DNA of 64,000 nucleotides from Pandoraea aquatica (GTDB lineage Bacteria; Pseudomonadota; Gammaproteobacteria; Burkholderiales; Burkholderiaceae): NCBI RefSeq assembly GCF_902459565.1, contig NZ_CABPSN010000011.1, positions 62,001 to 126,000 of the forward strand, read 5' to 3'. Shown piece by piece: positions 51,510 to 61,838 of this stretch (position 1 is its first letter; each line of letters starts with the position of its first letter). The notes under the pieces were generated by a model. It saw only the letters and a program-made list of their open reading frames with translations, ran no database searches and was not told where the DNA came from. The position numbers and the translations under genes were made by a program.

Positions 51510-52328
51510 GTGCCTACCCCGAATCCGGAAAATCTGCTCGAACTGCGCGACGTCAGCTTTGGTTATGGCGAACGTCTGGTGCTTTCCGGGCTGAATATGC
51601 GGTTTCCCCGCGGCAAGGTCATTGCGGTCATGGGGGGCTCCGGCTGTGGCAAAACGACCGTGCTGCGTCTGATCGGCGGCCTCGTGCACGCCAGTCAGGG
51701 TCAGGTCGATTTCGACGGGACCGACGTTTCCACGCTCGACCGCGACGGCTGGTACCGTTTGCGTCGTCGCATGGGCATGCTGTTCCAGTTCGGCGCGCTG
51801 TTTACCGACATGACCGTGTTCGACAACGTGGCGTTTCCGCTGCGCGAACACACCCGTCTCGACGAAGATCTGATTCGCGACCTCGTGCTGATGAAGCTCA
51901 ATGCCGTGGGCCTGCGTGGCGCACGCGACATGAAGCCGGCCGAGATTTCGGGTGGGATGGCGCGCCGTGTGGCGCTTGCCCGTACGATTGCGCTCGACCC
52001 GGACCTCGTCATGTACGACGAGCCGTTCACCGGTCTGGACCCGATCTCGATGGGCATTACGGCGAACCTGATCCGCAAGCTCAACGACGCACTGGGTGCG
52101 ACGTCGATCATCGTCTCGCACGATGTCGCCGAGACGTTCGCCATTGCCGACTACATCTACTTCATCAGCGAAGGCCGTATTGCCGCCGAGGGTGCGCCCG
52201 ACGCGCTGCGCGCCTCGAACGACCCGACGGTGCGCCAGTTCATCGACGCTCAGCCGGACGGCCCCGTGAAATTCCAGTATCCCGCGCCGCCGCTCGCGGA
52301 AGACTTCGGTATCGGAGCGCGTGCATGA
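51510..52328 (+). CDS. mlaF: Phospholipid ABC transporter ATPase MlaF
   Basis: MlaF powers the MlaFEDB complex, which moves phospholipids between the outer and inner membranes. The GTG start gives 272 residues ([20 protein letters not shown]). Motifs are Walker [10 protein letters not shown], signature ISGGMARR, Walker [14 protein letters not shown] and switch His in VSHDVAET. The upstream ribosome site is poor. mlaE follows with an ATGA overlap. Confidence 0.95.
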   Translation: MPTPNPENLLELRDVSFGYGERLVLSGLNMRFPRGKVIAVMGGSGCGKTTVLRLIGGLVHASQGQVDFDGTDVSTLDRDGWYRLRRRMGMLFQFGALFTDMTVFDNVAFPLREHTRLDEDLIRDLVLMKLNAVGLRGARDMKPAEISGGMARRVALARTIALDPDLVMYDEPFTGLDPISMGITANLIRKLNDALGATSIIVSHDVAETFAIADYIYFISEGRIAAEGAPDALRASNDPTVRQFIDAQPDGPVKFQYPAPPLAEDFGIGARA

Positions 52329-53092
52329 TTACCACCATCGGCAGTTTTGTTCGCGGTCATGTCGAGCGCCTGGGTTACGGTGCGCGCATGTTCCTGCGCA
52401 TGCTCGGATCGAGCGCCGCACTGCTGCGCCGTCCGCGTCTGGTGACGGACCAGATTCACTTCGTCGGCAACTATTCGTTCGTTATCATCGCCGTCTCGGG
52501 CCTGTTCGTCGGTTTCGTGCTCGGCCTGCAAGGCTATTACACGCTCAACAAGTACGGCTCGGAACAGGCCCTCGGTCTGCTCGTGGCGCTGTCGCTGGTG
52601 CGTGAGCTGGGGCCGGTCGTCACGGCCTTGCTGTTCGCCGGACGCGCGGGCACGTCGCTCACCGCCGAGATCGGTTTGATGAAGGCGGGCGAGCAACTGA
52701 CCGCCATGGAAATGATGGCGATCGATCCGATCGCGCGTGTGGTCGCCCCGCGCTTCTGGGCGGGCGTGATCGCCATGCCGATCCTCGCCGCGATCTTCTC
52801 TGCGGTCGGCATTTTCGGCGGCTATCTCGTCGGCGTCGAAATGATCGGTGTGGATTCCGGTGCGTTCTGGTCGCAGATGCAAGGCGGCGTGGACGTATGG
52901 TCGGACGTCGCGAACGGCGTCATCAAGAGCATCGTGTTCGGCATTGCCGTCACCTTCATCGCGCTGTATCAGGGCTTCGAAGCACAGCCGACGCCGGAAG
53001 GCGTGTCGCGTGCTACGACGCGTACGGTCGTGCAGGCATCGCTGGCCGTGCTCGGCCTCGACTTCCTGCTTACGGCACTCATGTTCAGCTAA
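52325..53092 (+). CDS. mlaE: Phospholipid ABC transporter permease MlaE
   Basis: MlaE is the membrane subunit of the MlaFEDB complex, 255 residues with about five or six membrane segments. Family blocks are [23 protein letters not shown] (in two parts), [23 protein letters not shown] and [17 protein letters not shown]. It overlaps mlaF by four nt (ATGA). Confidence 0.96.
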   Translation: MITTIGSFVRGHVERLGYGARMFLRMLGSSAALLRRPRLVTDQIHFVGNYSFVIIAVSGLFVGFVLGLQGYYTLNKYGSEQALGLLVALSLVRELGPVVTALLFAGRAGTSLTAEIGLMKAGEQLTAMEMMAIDPIARVVAPRFWAGVIAMPILAAIFSAVGIFGGYLVGVEMIGVDSGAFWSQMQGGVDVWSDVANGVIKSIVFGIAVTFIALYQGFEAQPTPEGVSRATTRTVVQASLAVLGLDFLLTALMFS

Positions 53093-53145
53093 CGGGCCGG
53101 CTCGCCTGCCAAGACATAGACAGACAGTTTGCGCACACTGACACA

Positions 53146-53685
53146 ATGAAAAAACACCCTCTCGACTTCTGGGTCGGCCTGTTCGTGGTACTCGGCTTCG
53201 CTGCCCTCCTGTTTCTCGCGCTCAAAGCGGGCAACATGAGTTCGTTGTCGTTCTCGAATACGTATCCGGTCACGGTGCGGTTCGACAACATCGGCGGCCT
53301 CAAGCCGCGTGCGGCGGTCAAGAGCGCCGGCGTGGTGGTGGGGCGCGTGGCGTCGATCAAGTTCGACGACAAGCGCTATCTGGCCGACGTCACGCTCAAT
53401 CTGGATTCGCAGTACCAGTTCCCGAAAGACTCGTCGGCGAAGATTCTGACGTCGGGTCTGCTCGGCGAGCAATACATCGGACTTGAGCCTGGTGGTGATG
53501 ATCAGATGCTCAAGGGCGGTGATACGATCACGCTCACGCAGTCTGCCATCGTGCTGGAAAACCTGATTGGCCAGTTCCTGTACAACAAGGCAGCAGATGC
53601 CGGCGGCGCCCAGGCGGGCGGCGCATCGGCAGCACCGGCGGCAGCGCCGGCGGCTGGGGCAGCACCGGTAACCCAAGGAAAATAA
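53146..53685 (+). CDS. mlaD: Phospholipid-binding MCE protein MlaD
   Basis: MlaD is the hexameric MCE ring on the periplasmic face of the transporter. The ATG at 53146 gives 179 residues, with an N-terminal membrane anchor (WVGLFVVLGFAALLFLALKAG) and one MCE domain (VTVRFDNIGGLKPRAAVKSAGV to about residue 120, including LTSGLLGEQYIGLEPGG). The last 30 residues are Ala/Gly-rich (GGASAAPAAAPAAG), a flexible tail. Confidence 0.95.
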   Translation: MKKHPLDFWVGLFVVLGFAALLFLALKAGNMSSLSFSNTYPVTVRFDNIGGLKPRAAVKSAGVVVGRVASIKFDDKRYLADVTLNLDSQYQFPKDSSAKILTSGLLGEQYIGLEPGGDDQMLKGGDTITLTQSAIVLENLIGQFLYNKAADAGGAQAGGASAAPAAAPAAGAAPVTQGK

Positions 53686-53691
53686 GAGAAA

Positions 53692-54582
53692 ATGACCAGC
53701 TTTCGTACTTCGGCAGTGTTGGCCGCTGGCGCGTTGGCGCTGGCAGGCTGTGCCACTGTCACGAACCCCAACCCCGCTGATCCCATCGAAGGTTTCAACC
53801 GTTCGATGTACAAGTTCAACGACACGCTCGACAAGGCCGTGCTCGTGCCCGTGGCGAAGGGCTACCGTTTCACGGTGCCGGAACCGGCGCGTGACATGGT
53901 CACGAACTTCTTCTCGAACGTTGGCGACGTGTACAACGTCGCCAACAACCTGCTTCAACTGGAAATCACGGCTGCCGTTCAGGACCTGATGCGCCTGACG
54001 ATCAACACCTTCTTCGGTGTCGGCGGTCTGTTCGACTTCGCCACGCCGGCGGGCTTGCCCAAGCATAGTCAGGATTTCGGCGTGACGCTGGGCAAGTGGG
54101 GGGTTCCTGCAGGCCCGTACCTCGTGCTGCCGCTGCTCGGCCCAAGTACGGTGCGCGACGGCGTCGGCATGGCCGGTAACATGTTTATCGACCCGACGTC
54201 GTACATCAAGCCGGACTGGATCAGCTACTCGCTGTACGGTGTGCGTCTCGTGAATACGCGCGCCAACCTGCTCGACGCGTCGAACCTGCTCGAAGCCGCC
54301 GCGCTCGATCCGTACTCGTTCACGCGCGATGCGTATCTTGCACGTCGCAAGTATCTGGTGAACGGCGGGGCGACGAGCGATACGTCGCTGCCGAATTACG
54401 AGGATGAAGACGGCGCAGGCGCTGCCGGTGGTGCTGGGGCACAGCCGATGCCCGCTGCCAAGCCGGCGTCGGGTGCGAGCGCTCCGGCCTCCGCGTCGGG
54501 TGCCCAGGCGGAACCGGACGCGCCGCAAGGCTCGCCGGTGCCGGGCAAGATGGTGCCGGGCGGTCTGCCCTTCCGTCGCTAA
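53692..54582 (+). CDS. mlaA: Outer-membrane lipoprotein MlaA (VacJ)
   Basis: MlaA removes mislocalised phospholipids from the outer leaflet and passes them to MlaC. The product is 296 residues with lipobox LAGC (Cys20). The MlaA domain starts DPIEGFNRSMYKFND, with NFFSNVGDVYNVANN, GLPKHSQDFGVTLGKWGV and GPYLVLPLLGPSTVRDGVG. The last 70 residues are Ala/Pro/Gly-rich. In E. coli mlaA is elsewhere; here it is inside the operon between mlaD and mlaC. Confidence 0.96.
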   Translation: MTSFRTSAVLAAGALALAGCATVTNPNPADPIEGFNRSMYKFNDTLDKAVLVPVAKGYRFTVPEPARDMVTNFFSNVGDVYNVANNLLQLEITAAVQDLMRLTINTFFGVGGLFDFATPAGLPKHSQDFGVTLGKWGVPAGPYLVLPLLGPSTVRDGVGMAGNMFIDPTSYIKPDWISYSLYGVRLVNTRANLLDASNLLEAAALDPYSFTRDAYLARRKYLVNGGATSDTSLPNYEDEDGAGAAGGAGAQPMPAAKPASGASAPASASGAQAEPDAPQGSPVPGKMVPGGLPFRR

Positions 54583-54759
54583 TCGTTACCGATTGTCGCT
54601 AACTGTCGTTGCACCGGGGCCGGGCGTGGTATCTACGCGATCGCCGCGCCGTCTCCGGGCAACAGTTTGTTACACGACACTCCCGACAATCCGAGAACTC
54701 ACGACGCAACGCGGGTATCCAAACCCGCAACACTCGTCACTCGAAAGAGGAAGTCCACA

Positions 54760-55380
54760 ATGAAGAAGTTCTGGCTCATTCCCGTCATGGCTTTCATGAC
54801 GTACACCGCCGCTGGCTCGGCCATGGCACAGGCTCAATCCCCGGATGCGCTCGTTAAGCAGACCGTGACCGACGTGATGGCAGCAGCCAAGAGCGATCCG
54901 AACATCCAGAAGGGCGATCTGAACAGCATTACGCGTCTGGTCGAGCAGAAGATCATGCCGCACGCCGACTTCGCCAAGACGACGCAACTGGCAACGGGCG
55001 CTGCATGGCGCACGGCTACGCCCGAGCAGAAGAAGCAACTGACCGAACAGTTCAAGACGCTGCTGCTGCGCACGTATGCCGGCGCCATTGCCCAGATTCG
55101 CGACCAGCAGGTCAACTACAAGCCGTTCCGCGGTCAGCCGAACGATACCGATGCCGTGGTGTACACCGACGTCGTCAACAACGGTCAACCGATCGAACTC
55201 GACTACCGTCTGTACAAGACGGCGAGCGGCGAATGGAAGCTGTATGACCTGAACGTGCTGGGCGCTTGGCTGATTCAGACGTACCGCAATCAGTTCGCCG
55301 AGAAGGTCAACCAATCGGGCGTCGACGGCCTGATCCAGTTCCTGACGCAACGTAACCAGCAACTCGCAGGCGGCAAGTAA
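54760..55380 (+). CDS. mlaC: Periplasmic phospholipid carrier MlaC
   Basis: MlaC shuttles phospholipids between MlaA and MlaD. The ATG at 54760 has AGAGGAAG upstream and gives 206 residues with a signal peptide (LIPVMAFMTYTAAGSAMA). Marks are VEQKIMPHADFAKTTQLATG, LLLRTYAGAIAQIRDQQV and LNVLGAWLIQTYRNQF. The 177-nt gap after mlaA has no clear terminator or promoter. Confidence 0.95.
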   Translation: MKKFWLIPVMAFMTYTAAGSAMAQAQSPDALVKQTVTDVMAAAKSDPNIQKGDLNSITRLVEQKIMPHADFAKTTQLATGAAWRTATPEQKKQLTEQFKTLLLRTYAGAIAQIRDQQVNYKPFRGQPNDTDAVVYTDVVNNGQPIELDYRLYKTASGEWKLYDLNVLGAWLIQTYRNQFAEKVNQSGVDGLIQFLTQRNQQLAGGK

Positions 55381-55384
55381 GCCC

Positions 55385-55642
55385 ATGCTCGCGTTGCAAA
55401 CCGACCTGACTCACGACACTGCCGGCGACGTCCTCGCGCAGGCCATCGATCGCATCGACGCGGGCGAGACCCAGATCGACTGCGCCGGGCTCACGCACTT
55501 CGACTCGTCGGCGCTCGCGGTGCTGCTGGCGCTGCGCCGTCACGCGAGTCGGCGGGGTGCGGTGTTGGCGTTCACTAACTTGCCGACGGGGCTGGCCAGT
55601 CTTGCGCTGGTGTACGGCGTCGATCATCTGCTTTCGAGCTGA
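55385..55642 (+). CDS. mlaB: STAS-domain protein MlaB
   Basis: MlaB is the small STAS partner that stabilises MlaF. The product is 85 residues with the family core QIDCAGLTHFDSSALAVLLALRR. It begins 4 nt after mlaC and is followed by a terminator. Low length and position fit well. Confidence 0.9.
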   Translation: MLALQTDLTHDTAGDVLAQAIDRIDAGETQIDCAGLTHFDSSALAVLLALRRHASRRGAVLAFTNLPTGLASLALVYGVDHLLSS

Positions 55643-55673
55643 TTCGTCCGGCCGGACTGCCGCCCTTTCGAAG

Positions 55674-55702
55674 AAGCGCCGTCATGTGACGGCGCTTTTT
55701 TC
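55674..55702 (+). terminator. Terminator of the mla operon
   Basis: GCGCCGTC / GACGGCGC with loop ATGT (extended outward by AA and TT) is followed by TTTTTTC. The stretch to the next gene (55703-55934) has a lone TATAAT at 55805-55810. Confidence 0.92.
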
Positions 55703-55934
55703 ATGGCCGCGCAGACCTGAGGCACAAATGCCGTGCCGCGAATGCGTTACCAGGGTTACAGGCCGGGTAAGGTGGGCGCAAGCACGGCCGCCACCGGCTT
55801 CCTTTATAATCAGGGGTTTTCTGCCGACTTTTGGGCAGTGACCCCCGTCCGGGCTCCGACGCTGCCACCCTGGGGCAGTCCCCCCGATCCGGAAAACAAT
55901 AATGGCGCTCCCGCGAAGACGGGTGCGTGCAGTC

Positions 55935-56861
55935 ATGGCCGCCATCGAAATCCGTAACGTCAAAAAACGCTATGAAGCGTTGCAGGCGCTCAAGGGCGTC
56001 AGCTTCTCGATCGAAGAAGGCGAATTCTTCGGTCTGCTCGGCCCTAACGGCGCGGGCAAAACCACGCTGATCAGCATTCTTGCGGGCCTCGCGCGCGCGG
56101 ACTCGGGCAACATCAGCGTGCTCGGTCACGACGTGGTGCGCGATTACCGCGACGCCCGCCGCAAGCTCGGTGTGGTGCCGCAGGAGCTCGTCTTCGATCC
56201 GTTCTTCTCCGTGCGCGAGACGCTGCGTATTCAGTCCGGCTACTTCGGACTCAAGCGCAACGACGACTGGATCGACGAAGTGATGGCTAACCTCGATCTG
56301 ACCGACAAGGCGGACGCGAACATGCGTCAGCTCTCGGGCGGAATGAAGCGACGCGTGCTGGTGGCGCAGGCGCTGGTGCACCGCCCGCCGGTGATCGTGC
56401 TCGACGAGCCGACCGCCGGGGTCGACGTCGAACTGCGTCAGACGCTCTGGAAGTTCATCTCGCGTCTGAACCGCGAAGGTCACACGATCGTGCTGACCAC
56501 CCACTATCTCGAAGAAGCAGAAGCGCTGTGCGACCGCATCGCCATGCTCAAGCGTGGCGAAGTCGTGGCGCTTGAGCGTACGGCGTCGCTGTTGCAGCGC
56601 TTTGCAGGCACGCGTCTCGTGCTGCGCTTCAAGCAGGGCACGTTGCCGGCCGAGCTGCGTCCGTTGCTGGTCGACGGACAGGACACGAACGGCCATCAGT
56701 TCGCGCTGCGCCTGTCGGGCTGCGACGAAGTGGAATCCATTCTCGCCACCTGCCGCGCGGCCGGCGGCATCGTCGAAGACATCGACATTCAGAAGGCCGA
56801 CCTCGAAGACGTATTCGTGCAGATCATGTCGGGTTCGCGCGCGCAGGAGGTGGCAGCATGA
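55935..56861 (+). CDS. ABC-2 type transporter ATPase (YadG-like)
   Basis: This is the ATP-binding subunit of a small ABC-2 exporter. The start at 55935 (MAAIEIRNVKKRYEALQALK) gives 308 residues. An in-frame ATG at 55902 has a better GGAAAA site and would add 11 residues. Motifs are Walker A GPNGAGKTT, signature QLSGGMKRR, Walker B VIVLDEPTAGVD and TTHYLEEAE. The permease follows with an ATGA overlap. The substrate is unknown. Confidence 0.92.
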   Translation: MAAIEIRNVKKRYEALQALKGVSFSIEEGEFFGLLGPNGAGKTTLISILAGLARADSGNISVLGHDVVRDYRDARRKLGVVPQELVFDPFFSVRETLRIQSGYFGLKRNDDWIDEVMANLDLTDKADANMRQLSGGMKRRVLVAQALVHRPPVIVLDEPTAGVDVELRQTLWKFISRLNREGHTIVLTTHYLEEAEALCDRIAMLKRGEVVALERTASLLQRFAGTRLVLRFKQGTLPAELRPLLVDGQDTNGHQFALRLSGCDEVESILATCRAAGGIVEDIDIQKADLEDVFVQIMSGSRAQEVAA

Positions 56862-57613
56862 CCGGCTTTAGCACGTTGTTCTACAAGGAAGTGCTGCGCT
56901 TCTGGAAGGTGAGTTTCCAGACCGTGGCTGCGCCGGTGCTCACCGCGCTGCTGTACCTGATGATCTTCGGCCACGTACTCGAAGACCGCGTGAAGGTCTA
57001 CGACCAGATCAACTACACGTCCTTCCTCGTGCCGGGGCTGGTGATGATGAGCGTGTTGCAGAACGCGTTCGCCAATAGCTCGTCGTCGCTGATCCAGTCG
57101 AAGATCACGGGCAACCTCGTGTTCGTGCTGCTGCCGCCGCTCTCGCATTGGGAGATGTATGGTGCGTATGTGCTGGCCGCTGTCGTGCGCGGGCTGGCGG
57201 TCGGACTCGGCGTTTTCCTGGTGACGGTGGCGTTCACGCATCTCACGTTCGCTGCCCCGCTGTGGATTTTGGGCTTCGCCTTCTTCGGCGCGGCGATCCT
57301 CGGTACGCTGGGGTTGATCGCGGGCATCTGGGCCGAGAAATTCGACCAGCTCGCAGCGTTCCAGAACTTCCTGATCATGCCGGCGACGTTCCTCGCAGGC
57401 GTGTTCTATTCGATTCAGTCGTTGCCGCCGCTGTGGCAGGCCGTGTCGCACTTCAACCCGTTCTTCTACATGATCGACGGGTTCCGTTACGGCTTCTTCG
57501 GCGTGTCCGACGTGGCCCCGACGACGAGTCTCGCTGTCGTCGGCGTGACTTTCCTGATACTCGCAACCGTGGCGCTGAATCTGCTGCGCCGTGGCTACAA
57601 ACTGCGTCACTGA
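56858..57613 (+). CDS. ABC-2 type transporter permease (YadH-like)
   Basis: The permease partner is 251 residues with six membrane segments. The family's YTSFLVPGLVMMSVLQNAFANSS region and PATFLAGVFYSIQSLPPLWQ near the end are present. It overlaps the ATPase by four nt. The set mla, ABC-2 pair, ibaG, murA, his is a familiar order in betaproteobacteria. Confidence 0.93.
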   Translation: MTGFSTLFYKEVLRFWKVSFQTVAAPVLTALLYLMIFGHVLEDRVKVYDQINYTSFLVPGLVMMSVLQNAFANSSSSLIQSKITGNLVFVLLPPLSHWEMYGAYVLAAVVRGLAVGLGVFLVTVAFTHLTFAAPLWILGFAFFGAAILGTLGLIAGIWAEKFDQLAAFQNFLIMPATFLAGVFYSIQSLPPLWQAVSHFNPFFYMIDGFRYGFFGVSDVAPTTSLAVVGVTFLILATVALNLLRRGYKLRH

Positions 57614-57631
57614 ACTTCTCCAGGATCAGCC

Positions 57632-57871
57632 ATGCTGCCTACCCCCGAACAAATCAAACAGTACATCGAAGCCGGTCTGGCTTGCGATCACGTGGCCGTC
57701 GAAGGTGACGGTCAGCACTTCTTCGCGACCATCGTGAGCGCGCAGTTCGAAGGCAAGCGCCTCATTGCACGTCATCAACTCGTGTACGGCGCGCTGGGCG
57801 ACCGCATGAAGGCCGAAATCCACGCGCTCTCGATGAAGACGCTCACGCCGGCGGAGTATCAGGCGCAATGA
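57632..57871 (+). CDS. ibaG: BolA-family protein IbaG (YrbA)
   Basis: This 79-residue protein of the BolA fold probably partners a monothiol glutaredoxin in iron-sulfur matters. Marks are [27 protein letters not shown] (in parts), [14 protein letters not shown] and [13 protein letters not shown] with the conserved His. Its stop overlaps the murA start (ATGA), as in many proteobacteria where ibaG precedes murA. Confidence 0.94.
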   Translation: MLPTPEQIKQYIEAGLACDHVAVEGDGQHFFATIVSAQFEGKRLIARHQLVYGALGDRMKAEIHALSMKTLTPAEYQAQ

Positions 57872-59208
57872 GGATTACGCAAGAAAGCGCTGGCGCTGCC
57901 GGCAACGGCGAGGCTCTCGCCGGCGAGCGTGTGGCCGCGGACCACCTGGAAATCGAAGGCGGCGAGCGGCTGGAAGGCGAGATTACCGTCTCGGGTGCCA
58001 AGAACGCGGCGCTGCCCATTCTGTGTGCGAGCCTGCTGACGGCCGAGCCGCTGGTGCTGGGCAATGTCCCGGACCTGCACGACGTGCGCACCATGCTGAC
58101 GCTGCTCGCGCGCATGGGGGTGAAGGTCGAACGCGATGGCGAGTCGGTGACGCTGGACGCGTCGCAGATTACCGAGCCAGCTGCACCGTACGAACTGGTG
58201 AAGACCATGCGTGCGTCGATTCTGGTGCTCGGACCGTTGCTCGCCCGCTGTGGCGAAGCGCGCGTGTCGCTGCCGGGCGGATGCGCCATCGGTGCGCGGC
58301 CGGTCGATCAGCACATCAAGGGCCTGCAAAAGATGGGCGCCGAGATCACGCTGACGCATGGCGACATCGTGGCACGTGCCTCACGTCTGCGCGGCGAGAC
58401 GCTGGTGACCGACATGATCACCGTGACGGGGACGGAAAACCTGCTCATGGCGGCCACGCTGGCCGACGGCGTGACCGTGCTGGCCAACGCCGCACGCGAG
58501 CCGGAAGTGACCGATCTGGCCCACCTGCTCGTGAAGATGGGCGCGAAGATCGACGGCATCGGAACCGATCGTCTGGTGGTCACCGGTGTCGCACGCTTGC
58601 ATGGTGCAACGCACGATGTCGTGCCGGATCGTATCGAAGCGGGCACGTTCCTGTGCGCGGCGGTGGCCACGCGTGGTGACATCACGCTGCGCCGCGTGGT
58701 GCCGGGCACGCTCGACGCCGTCATCGAAAAATTGCGTGAGACCGGCGCGAATGTGACCGGCGGCGCGGATTGGCTGCGCGTGCAGATGGATCGTCGCGCG
58801 CAGGCCGTGAGTTTCCGGACGTCGGAATATCCGGCGTTCCCGACCGACATGCAGGCGCAGTTCATGGCGCTCAATTGCATTGCACAAGGCGCGTCGCAGG
58901 TCGTCGAGACGATCTTCGAGAACCGCTTCATGCACGTGCAGGAATTGATGCGTCTGGGCGCGAACATCGGCATCGAAGGCAACACGGCGCGGATTTCCGG
59001 CGTGGATCGTCTGTCCGGCGCGCACGTGATGGCGACCGATCTGCGCGCGTCCGCCAGTCTGATCGTCGCGGGTCTGACGGCCGACGGCCGCACCCTCGTC
59101 GACCGCATTCATCACCTCGATCGCGGCTATCATCGTATCGAGGCCAAGCTGTGCGCCGTGGGCGCACGAATCCGGCGTGTCGAAGCATGCCAGGGAGAGA
59201 TTGCATGA
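57868..59208 (+). CDS. murA: UDP-N-acetylglucosamine 1-carboxyvinyltransferase
   Basis: MurA makes the first committed step of peptidoglycan synthesis by adding enolpyruvate to UDP-GlcNAc. The product is 446 residues. The first 25 residues are an extension relative to E. coli MurA. The loop cysteine that fosfomycin attacks is present in [15 protein letters not shown]. Other blocks are [10 protein letters not shown] and [15 protein letters not shown]. hisG starts in its stop codon (ATGA). Confidence 0.97.
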   Translation: MRITQESAGAAGNGEALAGERVAADHLEIEGGERLEGEITVSGAKNAALPILCASLLTAEPLVLGNVPDLHDVRTMLTLLARMGVKVERDGESVTLDASQITEPAAPYELVKTMRASILVLGPLLARCGEARVSLPGGCAIGARPVDQHIKGLQKMGAEITLTHGDIVARASRLRGETLVTDMITVTGTENLLMAATLADGVTVLANAAREPEVTDLAHLLVKMGAKIDGIGTDRLVVTGVARLHGATHDVVPDRIEAGTFLCAAVATRGDITLRRVVPGTLDAVIEKLRETGANVTGGADWLRVQMDRRAQAVSFRTSEYPAFPTDMQAQFMALNCIAQGASQVVETIFENRFMHVQELMRLGANIGIEGNTARISGVDRLSGAHVMATDLRASASLIVAGLTADGRTLVDRIHHLDRGYHRIEAKLCAVGARIRRVEACQGEIA

Positions 59209-59894
59209 GTACCGTGAAGTCGGCCAAGCCGGCCCAGCCGCTGGCCCAACCGCTTACGCTGGCGCTCTCGAAAGGGCGTATCTTTACGGAGACGCTGCCG
59301 CTACTCGCAGCGGCCGGTATCGAGGTGACGGAAGATCCCGAAACCTCGCGCAAGCTGATCCTGCCGACGACCGATCCGAATCTGCGCGTGATCATCGTGC
59401 GCGCGACGGACGTGCCGACGTATGTCCAGTACGGGGCCGCCGACTTCGGCGTGGCCGGCAAGGACGTGCTCATCGAACACGGCGGTGGCGGCCTGTATCA
59501 GCCAATCGATTTGAACATTGCGCGTTGCCGCATGTCTGTGGCTGTACCGAAGGGTTTCGACTACGCGAATGCCGTACGTCAGGGCGCACGTCTGCGTGTG
59601 GCGACCAAGTACGTGCAAACCGCGCGCGAACACTTCGCGGCCAAGGGCGTGCACGTCGACCTGATCAAGCTGTACGGCTCGATGGAGCTGGGCCCGCTCG
59701 TGGGTCTGGCCGACGCGATTGTCGATCTGGTGAGTACCGGCGGCACGCTGCGGGCCAATAATCTGGTGGAAGTGGAGGAGATCATGGATATCTCGTCCCG
59801 CCTCGTGATCAACCAGGCTGCGCTCAAATTGAAGCGTGAGTCTTTGCAGCCTATTCTGGATGCCTTCGAGCAGGCGTCCCGGCAAACAGCATGA
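59205..59894 (+). CDS. hisG: ATP phosphoribosyltransferase, short form
   Basis: HisG starts histidine synthesis by joining ATP and PRPP. The ATG at 59205 (GGGAG upstream) gives 229 residues, the short form without the regulatory C-terminal domain. Such enzymes need HisZ, which is not in the window. Blocks are [24 protein letters not shown] and [22 protein letters not shown]. It overlaps murA and hisD by four nt each. Confidence 0.95.
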   Translation: MSTVKSAKPAQPLAQPLTLALSKGRIFTETLPLLAAAGIEVTEDPETSRKLILPTTDPNLRVIIVRATDVPTYVQYGAADFGVAGKDVLIEHGGGGLYQPIDLNIARCRMSVAVPKGFDYANAVRQGARLRVATKYVQTAREHFAAKGVHVDLIKLYGSMELGPLVGLADAIVDLVSTGGTLRANNLVEVEEIMDISSRLVINQAALKLKRESLQPILDAFEQASRQTA

Positions 59895-61213
59895 AACTCG
59901 ATATTCGCAAACTCGATTCGTCCGCTGAAGGATTCGCTGCGCAGTTGCGCGACGTTCTGGCGTTCGAAGCGAGCGAAGACGCCGCCATCGACCGTGCGGC
60001 CGCCGAAATTCTCGCCGACGTGAAAGCGCGTGGCGATGCTGCCGTCATCGAATACACCAACAAGTTCGACCGTCTCAGCGCAGCCGACATGGGCGCGCTG
60101 GAGCTGCCCGCCGATGTGCTGGCAGCGGCGCTCGAAGGGCTTGAGCCGAAGCGTCGCGCTGCTCTCGAAGCGGCGGCGGCGCGTGTGCGTGCGTATCACG
60201 AGAAGCAGCGCATCGAATGCGGCAGTCATAGCTGGCAATACACCGAGTCGGACGGCACGGTGCTCGGCCAGAAGGTGACGCCGCTCGATCGCGTCGGCAT
60301 CTACGTGCCGGGCGGCAAGGCGGCGTATCCGTCGTCGGTGCTGATGAATGCGATTCCGGCGCGTGTGGCCGGCGTCAAGGAAATCGTCATGGTGGTGCCC
60401 ACGCCGGACGGCGTGCAGAACCCGCTGGTGCTGGCCGCAGCGCATATCGCCGGTGTGGACCGTGTGTTCACCATCGGTGGCGCACAGGCGGTCGGTGCGC
60501 TGGCGTATGGCACCGAGACGGTGCCGGCTGTCGACAAGATCGTTGGCCCGGGCAATGCCTTCGTGGCGGCGGCCAAGCGTCGCGTGTTCGGCACGGTCGG
60601 TATCGACATGATCGCTGGTCCGTCGGAAATCCTCGTGATCTGCGACGGTTCGACCGATCCCGACTGGGTGGCGATGGACCTGTTCTCGCAGGCCGAGCAC
60701 GACGAACTCGCCCAATCCATCCTCCTGTGTCCGGACGCCGAGTACATCGCGCGCGTGTACGCCTCGCTGGAGCGTCAGATCGACGAGATGCCGCGTCGTG
60801 AGGTGATCGCCGCTTCCCTGCAAGGCCGTGGCGCGCTGATCAAGGTGCGCGATATGGCGGAAGCGTGCGAGATCGCCAACGTGATCGCGCCCGAGCACCT
60901 GGAAATCTCGGCCGAGACGCCGCAGCAGTGGGGCGACAAGATCCGCCACGCCGGTGCGATCTTCCTCGGCAAGTTCACGAGCGAAAGCTTGGGCGACTAC
61001 TGCGCCGGGCCGAACCACGTGCTGCCGACCTCGCGCACCGCGCGTTTCTCGTCGCCGCTGGGTGTGTACGACTTCATCAAGCGTTCGAGCCTCATCGAAG
61101 TGAGCGAGGGCGGTGCCCGCATGCTCGGCGAGATTGCGGCCGAACTGGCATACGGCGAAGGCCTGCAAGCGCACGCGCGCAGCGCCGAATACCGTTTGCA
61201 CCACGAGTCCTGA
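59891..61213 (+). CDS. hisD: Histidinol dehydrogenase
   Basis: HisD oxidises histidinol to histidine in two NAD-dependent steps with zinc. The product is 440 residues. Marks are [61 protein letters not shown] and APEHLE for the metal and active-site residues. It overlaps hisG (ATGA). Confidence 0.97.
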   Translation: MKLDIRKLDSSAEGFAAQLRDVLAFEASEDAAIDRAAAEILADVKARGDAAVIEYTNKFDRLSAADMGALELPADVLAAALEGLEPKRRAALEAAAARVRAYHEKQRIECGSHSWQYTESDGTVLGQKVTPLDRVGIYVPGGKAAYPSSVLMNAIPARVAGVKEIVMVVPTPDGVQNPLVLAAAHIAGVDRVFTIGGAQAVGALAYGTETVPAVDKIVGPGNAFVAAAKRRVFGTVGIDMIAGPSEILVICDGSTDPDWVAMDLFSQAEHDELAQSILLCPDAEYIARVYASLERQIDEMPRREVIAASLQGRGALIKVRDMAEACEIANVIAPEHLEISAETPQQWGDKIRHAGAIFLGKFTSESLGDYCAGPNHVLPTSRTARFSSPLGVYDFIKRSSLIEVSEGGARMLGEIAAELAYGEGLQAHARSAEYRLHHES

Positions 61214-61214
61214 C

Positions 61215-61790
61215 ATGCGCGACGACGCCCTGCGGCCCGCGTATTGTCCTTCGACGCCGGCCACTGCCCGGCGTCGGACCCGCGCAAACGCTTTTCCCAA
61301 GTTTCCTAAACTGGTTTCGCTGCCAGCCCGCTTCGCGCGGGCTGCGCTGCGTTCTGTCGTCAAGACGGTTGCGCTGTTCGGCATCGCCATGACGGCGGCC
61401 ACGGCCGCGCACGCCGCCGGCAGCTATTGCCAGCACGCGAAATTCGAAGGCACGTCCGTCGAGAAGATGACGGTGTGCGTGCGACGTCAGGCGTTCGATA
61501 ACGACGTATATGTGCTGCGTCTGGACGGCAAGACCGCCCTGCGCGGCACCGACGAGGAAGTGGCGCACGGCGTGTTCGGCCGTGTCGGCAATCGGCTCGT
61601 CGCCATGCGTTGCGAGGCCGAGGAGTCGCCCGCGCGCGTGAGCCCGGCTGTGGCGCAGGCGTTGTCGTGGCAGACGGGCGTGCGCGTGCAGCGCATTACC
61701 GACGCCCTCGGCAACGTGGAGACCGGCCGCCGCTGCACCGTCAAGATCGACGGCGCGGACGCCGGTTTGCTGACGTTCGCGTTTAACTGA
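61215..61790 (+). CDS. Uncharacterised exported protein in the his operon
   Basis: I do not recognise this family. The ATG at 61215 lies one nt after the hisD stop and gives 191 residues. The first 48 residues are basic, then VVKTVALFGIAMTAATAAHA (about 49-68) forms a signal peptide or anchor, followed by a 120-residue domain with four cysteines (CQHAKF, MTVCVRR, MRCEAEE, RRCTVKI). A shorter start at 61390 would lose the hydrophobic part. It is co-directional with hisD and hisC. Confidence 0.7.
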   Translation: MRDDALRPAYCPSTPATARRRTRANAFPKFPKLVSLPARFARAALRSVVKTVALFGIAMTAATAAHAAGSYCQHAKFEGTSVEKMTVCVRRQAFDNDVYVLRLDGKTALRGTDEEVAHGVFGRVGNRLVAMRCEAEESPARVSPAVAQALSWQTGVRVQRITDALGNVETGRRCTVKIDGADAGLLTFAFN

Positions 61791-61838
61791 GCCGCCGCTT
61801 CCGTCCCTAACCCCCACCCCCATCGCCTCCGATTCGCC

